DNA of 64,000 bases. It comes from Deltaproteobacteria bacterium (GTDB lineage Bacteria > Desulfobacterota > Desulfovibrionia > Desulfovibrionales > Desulfovibrionaceae). The notes beneath the pieces are model-generated. The model searched no databases, had not been told where the DNA came from, and was given only the letters and a program-made list of their open reading frames with translations. Shown piece after piece: positions 1 to 8,253 of this stretch. Position numbers and translations under genes: made by a program. The stretch is from the NCBI GenBank assembly GCA_031285295.1, contig JAITWK010000028.1, positions 62,001 to 126,000 on the forward strand, written 5' to 3'. Each line of letters begins with the position of its first letter. Position 1 is the stretch's first letter.

Positions 1-20
1 AAAGCGGCTTTCGCCGCTTT
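1..20 (-). terminator. Terminator hairpin of the panE-like gene
   Basis: An 8-bp perfect stem (AAAGCGGC / GCCGCTTT) with a TTTC loop (GAAA on the minus strand) lies just past the minus-strand gene that ends at 34. Its U-tract would fall outside the window. The same GCGGC-GAAA-GCCGC core recurs in the hairpin at 50575-50602. Confidence 0.6.
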
Positions 21-33
21 TGCCGTTTATGGC

Positions 34-1200
34 CTATTTTTCAGGTAGATAGCTTTTTTCCAGCAGCAGCACCAGATTGGTGATCATTTCATTGACTGGA
101 GCGGCAAGGCCTAGCTGCCTGGCCTCGCGCACAATAGCGCCGTTCAGAGCCGTTATTTCAGTGCGGCGTCCGGCCAGCACATCCTGAAGCATGGAGACCC
201 GGTTTTCGCCGGTGTTTCTGAATACTGAGAGCGCCAATTCCAACAGATCCACCGCTTCCGGCTGGCTCAGTGAATACGCCTCGCCTGGGGCTTCCAGCCT
301 GATACCCCTGGCCCGCGCCACGGCAAGAGCCTCGTCCAGCAGCGCCCGCATCAGCGAGCGAATCTGGGGGCGGCAAGCCTCGTCTGAAGCATTAACCAAT
401 CCTGAACCGCCTGCTTCACCGGAAGCGCAAATAGGCTTAGTCCCGCAAGTTTCATTTGGTTCACCAGCTTCATCCGCAGCGCAAGCCTGGCCGGATACAG
501 CCAGATATTTGTTGGGCAGCCGGGTAAGCGCCCCAATGGCGTTGCTGCTCACATTCAACAAAAATTTGTTCCAGATCAGCCCCCGGCAGTTATCTGTAAC
601 CCGGCAGGGCAACCCGCAGGCCCGAAACAGCGCGCCCACTTCCTCGGCTTCCGGCGTATGGCGGCCCAGAGCGCTGCCAAGCGCGGTTGCAGCAAAACCG
701 GTATGCCGGATCCGTCCGGGTTCCAGGTAGTTCGCCCCTACCAAACTGACGCCGCCGAGCAGGCGTTCCCCGCTTACATATTTTTCCAAAGCTTCAAGGT
801 TACCCAGGCCGTTTTGCAGAGTCAGCACCAGACTTTCCGGCGCAAGATACGGAACCGCCTGACTGATGGCCGTTTCGGTATCATAGCTTTTAACCAGTAC
901 CAGAAGCAGACGCGGCACAAAAGGCAATTGGGACGCATCCGTTGCTGTCTCCAGGCCGTGCACCAGCCTTTCGCCTTCCGGCCCGACAAGCGTCAACCCG
1001 TGCTCCCGAATCCGCGCCCGGTGCTCCGGTCGCCGCGAAATCAAACAAACCCTACAACCGGCGGCAGCCAATACCGCGCCGTAAAAACTGCCCAAGGCTC
1101 CAGCGCCAAGCACAGCCACCGGGTAACCAGCCGCCACGCCGCTCCCATCCGAAGAACAACCTTTGCGCGTGTTACAAGCTATCTCATTGCCATGATTCAT
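34..1200 (-). CDS. panE: 2-dehydropantoate 2-reductase family protein (PanE/ApbA)
   Basis: Predicted NADPH-dependent ketopantoate reductase, the second step of pantothenate synthesis, cytosolic. The N-terminal Rossmann motif VLGAGALGSFYG is at about residues 30-41, and the family signature around LVKSYDTE and LTLQNGLGN follows. The C-terminal helical domain is present. A Cys/Ala/Glu/Gly-rich insert at about residues 230-280, with recurring (S/A)xEA units, makes the protein about 388 aa, well above the usual 300 or so. I chose ATG 1200 because GGAG sits 7 nt upstream; the longer reading starts at a TTG inside that site. It stands alone, with no pan genes nearby, so a related ketoacid reductase is possible. 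Confidence 0.8.
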   Translation of the reverse strand: MNHGNEIACNTRKGCSSDGSGVAAGYPVAVLGAGALGSFYGAVLAAAGCRVCLISRRPEHRARIREHGLTLVGPEGERLVHGLETATDASQLPFVPRLLLVLVKSYDTETAISQAVPYLAPESLVLTLQNGLGNLEALEKYVSGERLLGGVSLVGANYLEPGRIRHTGFAATALGSALGRHTPEAEEVGALFRACGLPCRVTDNCRGLIWNKFLLNVSSNAIGALTRLPNKYLAVSGQACAADEAGEPNETCGTKPICASGEAGGSGLVNASDEACRPQIRSLMRALLDEALAVARARGIRLEAPGEAYSLSQPEAVDLLELALSVFRNTGENRVSMLQDVLAGRRTEITALNGAIVREARQLGLAAPVNEMITNLVLLLEKSYLPEK

Positions 1201-1508
1201 TTTTTTCTCCAAAGCAATTCAACCTTCTACATGTATTTATAGCCTTGCCATGCTTTTGTCATTGATGTTGTTGCATTTTATTGGATAAATCGAATTATAG
1301 ATTAAACAACTCAAATTGCTATATTGGCGCATCGTGTTGAATTATTATTATATATAATTTTACCTATATTTTTTTATTTATCTTCATAAATTTCTATGCT
1401 AATCGGATAAACGTCTTCATAGATTCAATTAGTCCTGTTTTAATAGGCTGATTTTTATGTTTTAAAACCACATAGCCGATGCTATAAAAAATAATCCAGG
1501 AGCCCGCC
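1201..1508. other. AT-rich divergent intergenic region
   Basis: About 300 bases separate the divergent panE-like gene and the chemoreceptor. The region is strongly AT-rich and must hold both promoters. I see no convincing -24/-12 or sigma-28 site, no small ORF and no strong hairpin. Confidence 0.6.
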
Positions 1509-3899
1509 ATGAATTTACAAATGAAAATTCTTTTGCCAATCATTGCCCTGCTGGTCGTATTACTGGGTTTGAGCGGTTATCTCTCCTTCAGGCAGGCATC
1601 CGATGCCCTGTACACCTCCACGGTGGACAATATGCGCGGCGAGGCGCACGCGCTGACACGCGCCACCAATACCATGATGCGCGATGCAACGCTGGATATC
1701 GAGCGTATAGCCGGCAACGAAGCCGTGCTCGCTTTTTTCCGGGGTAACGTAAACGATCCGGCCAGCGCCACCTCCATGATCGGGGTAATGCAAAACATAG
1801 CCGCCAGCTATAAAAACTTTGACCGCATGAACCTGCTGGGCGCGAACGGCGTCATTCTGGCCTCTTCCGCGCCCGCTCTGGTAAACCGGGACGACAAAAG
1901 CCGCCCGCACTACACCGAGGCCATGCGCGACAAGGTTTATATTTCGGAGCCTTTCAAAAGCACGGTTGACGGCAAGGCCAACATCACTGTTTCCGCACCG
2001 ATCAAAATCGGCAATGCCATTGTCGGCGTGGCCGTGGGCAACCTGGTGCTGGATAGCCTTTATGAACTGGCCGTGGCCCCGGTTAAGATTGGCACGCAAG
2101 GCTACGCCTATATTCTTGACCGAAACGGCCTGATCGTGGCCGCCAAGAACACCAACCAGCTTTTCGACCCCAATTTGCCAGCCAGCGCAGCCTACCGGCA
2201 GTGGGTAACCGCTCAGGAAGGCGCGGCGGAGCTTATCGGCAACGATGGCAGCCTGGTTTTTATTTACCACTCCACAGACGCCTTTTCCGGAATGACCGCC
2301 GTAATACGCGCCGAATACACCGATATTTTTGCGGACGTGATAAACTTGCGCAACATGGCTATTATTATCGCGCTCGTCTCCATCCTGATTGGCACGGCCC
2401 TGATTGTGCTGGTAGTGCGGCCAGTGGTCAAGGCTCTGAACAAAAGCGTGGTTTTCGCCTCCCAGGTGGCCTCCGGTAAACTGGACGGCTCTCTGGAAAT
2501 AAAACGCAGAGACGAAATCGGACAACTGGCCGAAGCCCTGCTCGCCATACCGGAAACGCTGGGCGCGATCGTGCGTGAATACAACGAGCTGGAAAAGCGT
2601 GTAGAAGTAGGCGATTTCACCATTCAGGGCGATGTCAAAAAATTCTCCGGCGATTTCGCCAATATCGTGCGCGGAACCAACAACATTATGGCCCGTTTCC
2701 GTACCGCCCTGGATAACATCCCCTCGCCGGTGATTGTTCTGAACAAGGAACTCAAGGCCAGCTACCTGAACCTGGTGGCCCAGGAACTGGCTGGCCCCGA
2801 CTATCGCGGCAAGACCTGCGGCGAGCTTTTCCATCGCGAGGACTACGGAACCGCAGCCGATGCCCTGACCAAAGCCGCGCAAACCGGCGTCAAGGCCAGC
2901 GCCGAAACCGTGGCCCACCCGCGCGGACTCAATCTGGATATAAGCTACACCGCCATTCCGCTGCTTGATTCCTCCGGCAAAATTTCCATGATCCTGCAAC
3001 TTCTGACCGACCTTACGGCCATCAAAAAGACACAGCTCGTAATCATCGAAGTGGCCAATGAAGCCATGGACATCTCCAACCGCGTGGCCACCGCCTCCGA
3101 GCAGCTTTCAGCCCAGGTGGAACAGGTGCGTCACGGCACGGACATTCAGCGCGATCGGGCAAATTCCACGGCCACGGCCATGGAGGAAATGAATTCCACA
3201 GTAATGGAAGTGGCCCGCCACGCAGGGGAATCGCGTGAACAGGCCGAAACCATGCAGCAAAGGGCCACCCACGGCGCGAACATGGTGCGTCAGGTCATAG
3301 CCGCCATCAAGGAAGTCAACGACGTGGCAACCGAACTGGAAGGCAATATGCAGACTCTGGGACACCAGGCCGAATCCATAGGCGGGGTGATGAACGTCAT
3401 TTCCGACATCGCCGACCAGACCAACCTGCTGGCCCTGAACGCAGCTATTGAAGCCGCGCGGGCGGGCGAAGCCGGACGAGGTTTTGCGGTGGTGGCCGAC
3501 GAAGTACGCAAGCTGGCTGAAAAAACCATGGGCGCCACTTCCGAAGTAGGCTCCAGCATCAGCGGCATTCAGGAATCGACCCGCAATAATATCGAAAGAG
3601 TAAGTGACGCCGCCACAGGCGTAGGACGGGCCACCGAGCTGGCCACCTCTTCCGGTGACGCTCTGGGCGAAATTCTTGAACTGGCCACGGCCAACGCTTC
3701 GCTGATCACCGCTATTGCCACGGCAGCCGAAGAGCAATCATCCACCTCCGAAGAGATCAACCACTCGGTCGAAGAAATCAACCGCATAGCCGACGAAGCA
3801 GCCAGAGGCATGACCGATTCGGCCCAGGCCGTGCAGGAACTCTCACGCATGGCTCAGGAACTTAACAGCCAGCTCGATCGCCTGAAGAGTTCGCATTAA
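1509..3899 (+). CDS. Methyl-accepting chemotaxis protein with extracytoplasmic sensor and PAS-like domain
   Basis: Transmembrane chemoreceptor that signals to CheA/CheW. TM1 is at about residues 7-27, a large periplasmic Cache-type domain at 30-280, TM2 at about 282-305, HAMP at 305-360, a PAS-like segment at about 390-500, and a coiled-coil signalling domain to the C-terminus. The conserved hairpin tip ([19 protein letters not shown]) is intact. 796 aa is normal for this architecture. An AGGAG site precedes the ATG. A strong terminator follows, so it is monocistronic. The ligand cannot be read from sequence. Confidence 0.93.
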   Translation: MNLQMKILLPIIALLVVLLGLSGYLSFRQASDALYTSTVDNMRGEAHALTRATNTMMRDATLDIERIAGNEAVLAFFRGNVNDPASATSMIGVMQNIAASYKNFDRMNLLGANGVILASSAPALVNRDDKSRPHYTEAMRDKVYISEPFKSTVDGKANITVSAPIKIGNAIVGVAVGNLVLDSLYELAVAPVKIGTQGYAYILDRNGLIVAAKNTNQLFDPNLPASAAYRQWVTAQEGAAELIGNDGSLVFIYHSTDAFSGMTAVIRAEYTDIFADVINLRNMAIIIALVSILIGTALIVLVVRPVVKALNKSVVFASQVASGKLDGSLEIKRRDEIGQLAEALLAIPETLGAIVREYNELEKRVEVGDFTIQGDVKKFSGDFANIVRGTNNIMARFRTALDNIPSPVIVLNKELKASYLNLVAQELAGPDYRGKTCGELFHREDYGTAADALTKAAQTGVKASAETVAHPRGLNLDISYTAIPLLDSSGKISMILQLLTDLTAIKKTQLVIIEVANEAMDISNRVATASEQLSAQVEQVRHGTDIQRDRANSTATAMEEMNSTVMEVARHAGESREQAETMQQRATHGANMVRQVIAAIKEVNDVATELEGNMQTLGHQAESIGGVMNVISDIADQTNLLALNAAIEAARAGEAGRGFAVVADEVRKLAEKTMGATSEVGSSISGIQESTRNNIERVSDAATGVGRATELATSSGDALGEILELATANASLITAIATAAEEQSSTSEEINHSVEEINRIADEAARGMTDSAQAVQELSRMAQELNSQLDRLKSSH

Positions 3900-3935
3900 A
3901 ATTCTGCGGGGCTCCCCCCCCCTAGCCCCCCAGGA

Positions 3936-3977
3936 ACGGTTTGTCCGCGCTTTGCGCGGGCAAACCGTCATTTTTTT
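3936..3977 (+). terminator. Terminator of the chemoreceptor gene
   Basis: 15-bp stem (3936-3950 with 3954-3968, one G-U pair) with a 3-nt loop, followed by CATTTTTTT. Classic Rho-independent form. Confidence 0.9.
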
Positions 3978-4048
3978 ATACAACTCCCTTCGATTCAAGT
4001 ACTAAAAGCCACAAAGAATTTAATACGCTATTTCTTAGCTGCGCCCGG

Positions 4049-4077
4049 TTGCCGGTTGTGTTAGATTATGTTTATAC
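4049..4077 (+). promoter_or_regulatory. Candidate sigma-70 promoter for the hydroxyacid dehydrogenase
   Basis: TTGCCG (4049-4054), a 17-nt spacer and TTATAC (4072-4077), about 65 nt ahead of the ATG at 4142. AGGAG at 4130-4134 serves as ribosome-binding site. Confidence 0.45.
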
Positions 4078-4141
4078 GAGATGAATATTTATTCTCCGGC
4101 AAGGAGAGTGAGCCATTTAAAATACCCATCAGGAGACAAAC

Positions 4142-5182
4142 ATGAAGCTTACGATGCGGGAAATCAGAGAAAAAGCGCGTGAGCGCGTAAAAGCCAGATG
4201 CAAAGTTTGCCCTGCCTGCAATGGCGTGGCCTGTGCCGGTGAAGTTCCGGGCATGGGCGGCGTTGGCACCGGGCGTTCTTTTCAAAATAACGTAAGCGCC
4301 CTGCTGGATCATCGCCTGGTCATGCGGGTGCTGCATGAAGCGGACAACCCGGACTGTTCTTTTGATCTTTGGGGCAACAAGCTTTCCATGCCGGTTCTGG
4401 CCGCCCCGATTGGCAGCATTCCGGGCAACCTGAGCAGCGACCTCACCGACGAAAGATATACCCGCTGCCTGACCGCAGGATGCCGGGCCGTGAACACCAC
4501 CGCCAGCGTGGGCGATATCCCGAACCCGGATGGACTCAAATCTTTCCTGGAATGGTCCAAAGATTATATTTCGCTGACCATTCCCTTCATCAAGCCCTGG
4601 GGCGTGCCGGAAGTAATTTCGCGTCTGGAAATGGCCGCTGCTGCCGGGGTGAAAATGATCGGAACGGATGTTGACGGAGCCGGACTGCCCACCATGCGCA
4701 TGATGGCCGCGCCGGTAAAAGTGCGTACCGCTCCCGAACTGGCAAAAATCATCAAGCGCTCGCACGAGCTGGGCATGAAATTCATCGTCAAGGGCATCAT
4801 GGCCGCTGATGAAGCCACCATCTGCGCCGATGCCGGAGCCGATGGCGTAATCGTTTCCAACCACGGCGGCCGGGTGCTGGATCACACCCCCGGCACGGCC
4901 GAGGCGCTGCCCCCCATTGTCGAAGCCGTTGGCAACCGGCTGATGGTGCTGGCGGACGGCGGAATACGCACCGGGGCCGATGTGCTCAAGATGCTGGCCC
5001 TGGGAGCCAAAGCCGTACTGATTTGCCGCCCGCTGGCCATTGCCGTGCATGGCGACGAGGAAAATGGCCTGGCTACCTACTTCGGGCAGATCCGCCAGGA
5101 ACTGATCGAGGCCATGCGCCTGACCGGCTGCGCCAATCTGGCCGCTATCAACCGCAAGATAATCAATAGCCGGGTCAGATAA
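4142..5182 (+). CDS. FMN-dependent alpha-hydroxyacid dehydrogenase family protein with N-terminal Cys cluster
   Basis: TIM-barrel flavoprotein of the lactate dehydrogenase / glycolate oxidase family, which oxidises 2-hydroxyacids to 2-oxoacids. The catalytic-His signature SNHGGRVLD and the phosphate-binding DGGIRTGADVLKMLALGA segment are both visible. Before the barrel lie four cysteines (residues 20, 23, 26, 31; CX2CX2CX4C), absent from textbook lactate oxidases and suggestive of a metal or Fe-S site. 346 aa is slightly short for the family. It could be a lactate dehydrogenase feeding sulfate reduction, but no partner subunit is adjacent and the substrate is not shown by the sequence. Confidence 0.85.
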   Translation: MKLTMREIREKARERVKARCKVCPACNGVACAGEVPGMGGVGTGRSFQNNVSALLDHRLVMRVLHEADNPDCSFDLWGNKLSMPVLAAPIGSIPGNLSSDLTDERYTRCLTAGCRAVNTTASVGDIPNPDGLKSFLEWSKDYISLTIPFIKPWGVPEVISRLEMAAAAGVKMIGTDVDGAGLPTMRMMAAPVKVRTAPELAKIIKRSHELGMKFIVKGIMAADEATICADAGADGVIVSNHGGRVLDHTPGTAEALPPIVEAVGNRLMVLADGGIRTGADVLKMLALGAKAVLICRPLAIAVHGDEENGLATYFGQIRQELIEAMRLTGCANLAAINRKIINSRVR

Positions 5183-5211
5183 TTTTTCCGCACAACTCGC
5201 ATTGAGGGGGT

Positions 5212-5234
5212 CCGGGGGAAATCATTTCCCCCGG
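5212..5234 (+). terminator. Terminator-like hairpin between hydroxyacid dehydrogenase gene and potD
   Basis: 10-bp perfect stem CCGGGGGAAA / TTTCCCCCGG with a TCA loop. No immediate T-run follows (CTTTTT comes about 17 nt later), so it may only attenuate or protect an mRNA end. Confidence 0.45.
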
Positions 5235-5280
5235 CCGCCGGAGGCAATACTTTTTAAGTTTTAGAGCAGGAGGTTTAAGA

Positions 5281-6375
5281 GTGAAGCAATTTCTGGCTAC
5301 CGCGTTCATGACGGTGTTTTCTTTTGGTCTTTTACAATTTGGCGGTAATTTCGCCCTGGCGGCGGATGAAACAAAACAAGACGAAGCAAAACAGGCGGTG
5401 AGCGCGGGGGAGGTTGTAGTCTACAACTGGTCTGAATACATTCCGCACGATGTACTCGACAACTTCACCAGAGAAACCGGCATTAAAGTTGTCTATTCCA
5501 CTTATGAATCCAACGAAGCCATGTACGCCAAAGTCAAGCTGCTGCGCGGCAAGTCTTACGATGTGGTGGTACCCAGCACCTATTTCATCGACCTGATGAT
5601 CGAGGATAAACTGCTGCGCAAGCTGGATCACTCCAGGTTGCAAGGCTTTGACAATATCGACCCCAAATTGCTCGATCAGCCCTACGATCCGGGCAACCAA
5701 TACAGCGTGCCTTACATGTGGGGCTCCATGGGGCTGATGATCAACACCAAATATGTCGAGCCGGGCAGCGTGACCAAATGGGCGGATTTGCTGAAGCCGG
5801 AATTCAAGGGCAAAGTAATGCTTTCCGATGACACCAGGGACGGCATGGGCGCAGCGCTCAAAGCCCTGGGCAAATCGGCCAACAGCACCAAAAAATCCGA
5901 ACTTGAAGCCGCTTATGGATTCCTCAAAAAATTGCGCGCTTCGGTGCGCGTGTTTGACATCACCGCCTCCAAACAGGCTTTTGTGAGCGAAGAAGTAATT
6001 GTGGGTACAAGCTGGAACGGCGATGCCCTGGTGGCAGCCGAAGAAAACCCCGCCCTGCACTTCATTTATCCCGAAGAGGGGGCCATCGTCTGGGTTGACA
6101 GCTTTGCCATTACCTCCGGAGCGGCAAATATCGATAACGCCTACGCCTTCATCAACTACATGCTGCGCCCGGAAGTAGCCAAGCGCTGCATGGAGGAATA
6201 TCAGTACTCCACCCCCAACCTTGGCGCTCTTGCGCTGCTGGACGAGGAAACTCTGGGCAACCGTACCCTCAACCCCACTGAAGAAGACCTGAAAAACAGC
6301 GAAATGCTTATCAGTGTGGGAGACGCGCAGGGCATGTATGACAGATATTGGGGGCGGCTCAAGACTTTACGGTAG
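5281..6375 (+). CDS. potD: Spermidine/putrescine ABC transporter substrate-binding protein
   Basis: Periplasmic polyamine-binding protein. It has a Sec signal peptide (residues 1 to about 28, cleavage near FALAA). The mature protein begins with the PotD-like VVVYNWSEYIP, where Trp and Tyr/Glu line the polyamine site, and continues with YDVVVPSTYF, VPYMWGSMG and the C-terminal AYAFINYMLRPEVA helix. It starts at GTG with AGGAGG 8 nt upstream. No potABC permease or ATPase genes are in the window, so this is an orphan that must pair with a transporter encoded elsewhere. Related solute specificities (PotF-like putrescine only) cannot be excluded. Confidence 0.9.
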   Translation: MKQFLATAFMTVFSFGLLQFGGNFALAADETKQDEAKQAVSAGEVVVYNWSEYIPHDVLDNFTRETGIKVVYSTYESNEAMYAKVKLLRGKSYDVVVPSTYFIDLMIEDKLLRKLDHSRLQGFDNIDPKLLDQPYDPGNQYSVPYMWGSMGLMINTKYVEPGSVTKWADLLKPEFKGKVMLSDDTRDGMGAALKALGKSANSTKKSELEAAYGFLKKLRASVRVFDITASKQAFVSEEVIVGTSWNGDALVAAEENPALHFIYPEEGAIVWVDSFAITSGAANIDNAYAFINYMLRPEVAKRCMEEYQYSTPNLGALALLDEETLGNRTLNPTEEDLKNSEMLISVGDAQGMYDRYWGRLKTLR

Positions 6376-6396
6376 TGCATAAAAAGACGGGAACAA

Positions 6397-6431
6397 GAGC
6401 GGTAACGCTCAATATGTGCGCTAACGCACAT
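6397..6431 (+). other. Tandem tetraloop hairpins after potD
   Basis: Two adjacent hairpins: GAGCG-GTAA-CGCTC (6397-6410) and ATGTGCG-CTAA-CGCACAT (6414-6431). They lie in the potD 3' region, with an A-rich rather than T-rich tail. They may stabilise the mRNA end; no coding potential is seen. Confidence 0.5.
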
Positions 6432-6547
6432 AGAAAAACGCACACTGTCTCGATTAACCGAGCGCGAACTAAAATTGCAATTTCAATCTTTATGCATAAC
6501 ACGTTGAAATTACAGAATAATAAGAAAACAAAAGATAAAATGCCGGG

Positions 6548-6576
6548 TTGGAACGCAAGTTGCTTATAGGTAAGTA
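6548..6576 (+). promoter_or_regulatory. Candidate promoter of the structured RNA
   Basis: TTGGAA (6548-6553), exactly 17 nt, then TAAGTA (6571-6576). A start near 6583 would coincide with the 5' strand of the RNA's outer stem (6581-6586). Confidence 0.4.
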
Positions 6577-6580
6577 TCAA

Positions 6581-6745
6581 GTGGCGTAATCGTGAACCAC
6601 CCCCTGTCGGTTCCTCCGGATACCCCCCCAATATATCCGGGCGCCACACGAGCAATGCCTACCCCCCCCATAAGGCACGCTCATTCGAGGGTCGCTCCCT
6701 CAAAAAAACCGCCTCCAGTTCCCCCCTGGAGGCGGTTTTGCATCT
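6581..6745 (+). ncRNA. Candidate small RNA with C-run hairpin loops
   Basis: No ORF fits here, but the strand folds into a dense chain of perfect stems. An outer stem (6581-6586 with 6642-6647) encloses hairpin 1 (6594-6598/6609-6613, loop ACCCCCTGTC) and hairpin 2 (6616-6622/6634-6640, loop with 7 C). Then come hairpin 3 (6650-6653/6679-6682 plus 6656-6660/6673-6677, loop with 8 C), hairpin 4 (6687-6691/6697-6701) and a terminator hairpin (6709-6718/6726-6735, loop TTCCCCC). It does not resemble 6S, SRP, tmRNA or RNase P RNA. The C-run loops suggest, by inference, pairing with G-rich ribosome-binding sites. Confidence 0.5.
6705..6739 (+). terminator. Terminator at the 3' end of the candidate RNA
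   Basis: AAAA plus a 10-bp stem CCGCCTCCAG / CTGGAGGCGG, then TTTT. The T-run partly lies within the extended stem. Confidence 0.7.
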
Positions 6746-6777
6746 AAAGAGTTTCAAACCTTAAAGAATCCACCAAA

Positions 6778-6825
6778 TAAATACAGGCGGCCATGCGCAA
6801 TATGCCTGACCGCCTGTATTTTTTA
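6778..6825 (-). terminator. Terminator of tyrS (may work both ways)
   Basis: ATACAGGCGG (6781-6790) pairs perfectly with CCGCCTGTAT (6810-6819). A/T-rich flanks on both sides give T-runs in either direction. It sits 20-odd nt beyond the tyrS stop. Confidence 0.7.
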
Positions 6826-6844
6826 TTTGATGACGCTGCCCCGC

Positions 6845-8080
6845 TTAATTAACAGCCAACTTCAAAAAGCGTTTCTTGCCCAGTTTGACGATATAATCGC
6901 CCTTGGGCAGAGCGGCTACGGCGTCCGTGCAGAGCTGATCATTCAGGCTCAGGGCGTTTTGAGCAATCAGGCGGCGGGCCTCGCCGCGCGATTCAGTCAG
7001 GCCGGAAGCGGTCAAAAAGGCTATCGGGGCCGAATCTTCGCCAGCGGCGCATGCGTACTCGGGAGTATCTTCCGGAACGCCGCCGCCAACAAAGGTAGAG
7101 TTGAAATCCTGCCTGGCTTCTTCGGCTGCCTTCTGGTTGTGGTAACGGGCGGTCAGTTCAAGGGCCAGTTCTTCCTTGGCCAGCTTGGGATGCAATGTGC
7201 CGCTTTCCACATCGGCGCGCATCTTCTCGATGTCAGCCATGCTCTTGTCTGAAAGCAGTTCAAAATAGCGCCACATCAGATCGTCGGAAACCGACATCAA
7301 CTTGCCGAAAATCTGCGCCGCCGGTTCATCTATGCCAATATAGTTGCCCAGCGATTTGGACATTTTCTTCACGCCATCCAGGCCTTCCAGCAGCGGCACG
7401 GTAAGCACGCACTGAGGCTCCTGCCCGTACTGCCCCTGCAAGTGCCTGCCCATGAGCAGGTTGAAAAGCTGGTCGGTACCGCCAAGCTCGATATCGCTTT
7501 CCATGGCTATGGAGTCTGACCCCTGAAGCATGGGGTAAAGCAGCTCGTGCAGCGAAATGGGCAGATTGTTTTTAAAGCGGTTGGCAAAGTCGTCACGCTC
7601 CATAATCCGGGCCACCGTGGAGCAGGCGCACAGCTTGAGCACATCGGCAAAATTCTTCGGAGCCTGCCAGGTGGAGTTGAAGCAGATTTCCGTCTTCACC
7701 GGATCAAGAATTTTGAAAACCTGCTTCTTATAGGTTTCGGCATTGGCCTTGACCTGCTCTTCGGTCAGCGGCGGGCGGGTATTGGAACGCCCGCTCGGGT
7801 CACCGATACGCCCGGTGAAATCGCCAATCAGGAACATAACGTGATGGCCGAGCTGCTGAAACTGGCGCATTTTTTGAAGCACCACGGTATGCCCCAGGTG
7901 CAGGTCGGGCGCGGTCGGGTCCATGCCCAGCTTGACCCGCAAGGGCTTGCCACGCGCGATTTTTTTTCGCAAATCCTCTTCACTCACCAGATCAACAGAA
8001 CCGCGCTTGATCAGAGCAAGCTGACCATCAACCTCCGCCGGACTAAGCGGCTCGTATTTCGCTCCCATCTTTTCAGACAT
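6845..8080 (-). CDS. tyrS: Tyrosyl-tRNA synthetase
   Basis: Class I aminoacyl-tRNA synthetase that charges tRNA-Tyr in the cytosol. The HIGH-type motif reads HLGHT (in [13 protein letters not shown]) and the KMSKS loop is intact ([12 protein letters not shown]). A C-terminal S4-like RNA-binding domain occupies about the last 65 residues ([15 protein letters not shown]). 411 aa fits the shorter TyrS type. The ATG has GGAGAAG upstream. Monocistronic: a TTGACA promoter lies ahead and a terminator follows. Confidence 0.96.
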   Translation of the reverse strand: MSEKMGAKYEPLSPAEVDGQLALIKRGSVDLVSEEDLRKKIARGKPLRVKLGMDPTAPDLHLGHTVVLQKMRQFQQLGHHVMFLIGDFTGRIGDPSGRSNTRPPLTEEQVKANAETYKKQVFKILDPVKTEICFNSTWQAPKNFADVLKLCACSTVARIMERDDFANRFKNNLPISLHELLYPMLQGSDSIAMESDIELGGTDQLFNLLMGRHLQGQYGQEPQCVLTVPLLEGLDGVKKMSKSLGNYIGIDEPAAQIFGKLMSVSDDLMWRYFELLSDKSMADIEKMRADVESGTLHPKLAKEELALELTARYHNQKAAEEARQDFNSTFVGGGVPEDTPEYACAAGEDSAPIAFLTASGLTESRGEARRLIAQNALSLNDQLCTDAVAALPKGDYIVKLGKKRFLKLAVN

Positions 8081-8119
8081 TTCAATCTTCTCCAGGCTAT
8101 TTTGTTCTTAGAGCAAAAC

Positions 8120-8149
8120 AGCTTAGGCAAAGAGAACCCCGGCTGTCAA
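8120..8149 (-). promoter_or_regulatory. Candidate sigma-70 promoter of tyrS
   Basis: On the minus strand, TTGACA (8149-8144), an 18-nt spacer and TAAGCT (8125-8120), about 40 nt ahead of the tyrS ATG. Confidence 0.5.
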
Positions 8150-8253
8150 TCTTGAGTGACAAAATGTGGCATTACCAATCTTGCCGCCCAAGTCCGATCC
8201 CTGTATATTCCCACCGAGCCAAGTACTGGCCGCTTAACCTCAAGGAAAATACC

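Noticed and set aside
1330-1350. Sigma-54 promoter before the chemoreceptor gene (TTGGCGCATCGTGTTGA)
   Set aside because: The -12 half has no GC and the spacing is off by one base.
4061-5050. 329-aa minus-strand ORF opposite the hydroxyacid dehydrogenase gene
   Set aside because: Fully antisense to a gene with clear family motifs; His/Gly-rich composition typical of shadow frames in this DNA.
6581-6745. 6S RNA, SRP RNA, tmRNA or RNase P RNA
   Set aside because: None of the defining elements (long single hairpin with central bubble, GGAAGGnAGC-type SRP loop, tag ORF, GAGGAAAGTC core) is present.
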